Positions 6,056 to 6,242 of a stretch of DNA of 6,242 bases are shown here, piece by piece. The position numbers and the translations under genes were made by a program. This DNA comes from Bacteroidales bacterium (GTDB lineage: Bacteria > Bacteroidota > Bacteroidia > Bacteroidales > VadinHA17), in contig DNOQ01000409.1 of assembly GCA_003501665.1 (NCBI GenBank), forward strand, positions 1-6,242, read 5' to 3'. Under the pieces are notes generated by a model. That model saw only the letters and a list, made by a program, of their open reading frames with translations, made no database searches and was not told where the DNA came from. Numbering within the stretch: position 1 is the first letter of the stretch; each line of letters starts with the position of its first letter.

Positions 6056-6242
6056 TCATCTGCCCAAGAGTGAAACAGATTTCAGGTGCTCATATAACAA
6101 GGGCTGGTTTTTAGGATTTATTTCTTCATGGAATTGTATGCCCGTAAAATACACATCCTTGAATTTTCTGATATAAACAACGAGTCCGTTGATAGCATCT
6201 GTCTTAATCGAGCCGTCCTCTCCCCTTTGCAATAAGGTGTTC
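6056..6242 (-). CDS. C-terminal part of a probable PilZ-domain protein (cut by window edge)
   Basis: The minus strand is open from the right edge to a TGA at 6056-6058, giving 61 residues with no start inside the window. The key stretch is INGLVVYIRKFKDVYFTGIQ followed by FHEEINPKNQPLLYEHLKSV. A beta-rich segment, a GIQF-type strand, an acidic turn and a final amphipathic helix are the pattern of the end of a PilZ domain, the usual cyclic-di-GMP receptor fold. The RxxxR and D/NxSxxG ligand motifs would lie beyond the window, so c-di-GMP binding cannot be judged. The frame is in gene-like sequence and converges on the kinase gene. The family call rests on the short C-terminal pattern only; the coding call is firmer than the name. 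Confidence 0.55.
   Translation of the reverse strand, partial: NTLLQRGEDGSIKTDAINGLVVYIRKFKDVYFTGIQFHEEINPKNQPLLYEHLKSVSLLGR

Overview
This is a bacterial chromosomal window of moderate-to-low GC with tightly packed genes, good Shine-Dalgarno sequences and recognisable sigma-70 type promoters. The gene content (RpoD-like sigma factor, RaiA/HPF protein fused to a cold-shock domain, AIR-synthase-like protein beside a radical SAM remnant, MTH1187-family protein, multi-PAS histidine kinase, PilZ-like protein) fits an environmental Gram-negative anaerobe, for example Nitrospirota or a deltaproteobacterial lineage. That placement is inference and is not proven by the sequence. No phage, IS, CRISPR, tRNA or rRNA signal is visible.

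Left part (1-2549). A decayed sigma-70 gene enters from the left edge. Its region 2 is scrambled and shortened over about the first 100 bases, regions 3-4 are well preserved, and a TAA replaces the conserved Gln codon inside the DNA-recognition helix. It ends tail-to-tail with a minus-strand gene for a ribosome-hibernation factor carrying a C-terminal cold-shock domain; the two stop codons overlap. That gene has its own promoter (about 1198-1226). Upstream, also on the minus strand, are an intact AIR-synthase/HypE-like gene and, overlapping its start, a 91-codon N-terminal fragment of a radical SAM protein. The fragment has lost its catalytic barrel, apparently through a deletion that brought the two genes together.

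Middle (2550-2854). A divergent intergenic region of 305 bp carries a strong rightward promoter, TTGACA-N17-TAGCAT, whose spacer contains a 15-bp palindrome that could be an operator.

Right part (2855-6242). Three plus-strand genes follow with 55-68 bp gaps: an unrecognised 119-residue protein, a thiamine-binding-like (MTH1187/DUF77) protein and a 771-residue membrane-anchored kinase with three PAS domains, HisKA and HATPase. They may be one transcript from the promoter near 2718, but the gaps allow separate promoters. No response regulator is present. At the right edge the C-terminal 61 residues of a minus-strand gene, probably a PilZ domain, converge on the kinase gene.

Overall the window reads as ordinary housekeeping and signalling genes plus two genes in decay. 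I see no convincing new multi-gene system. The points most worth checking are the gene-decay events, the HPF-cold-shock fusion and the palindrome-bearing promoter ahead of the unknown 119-residue protein.
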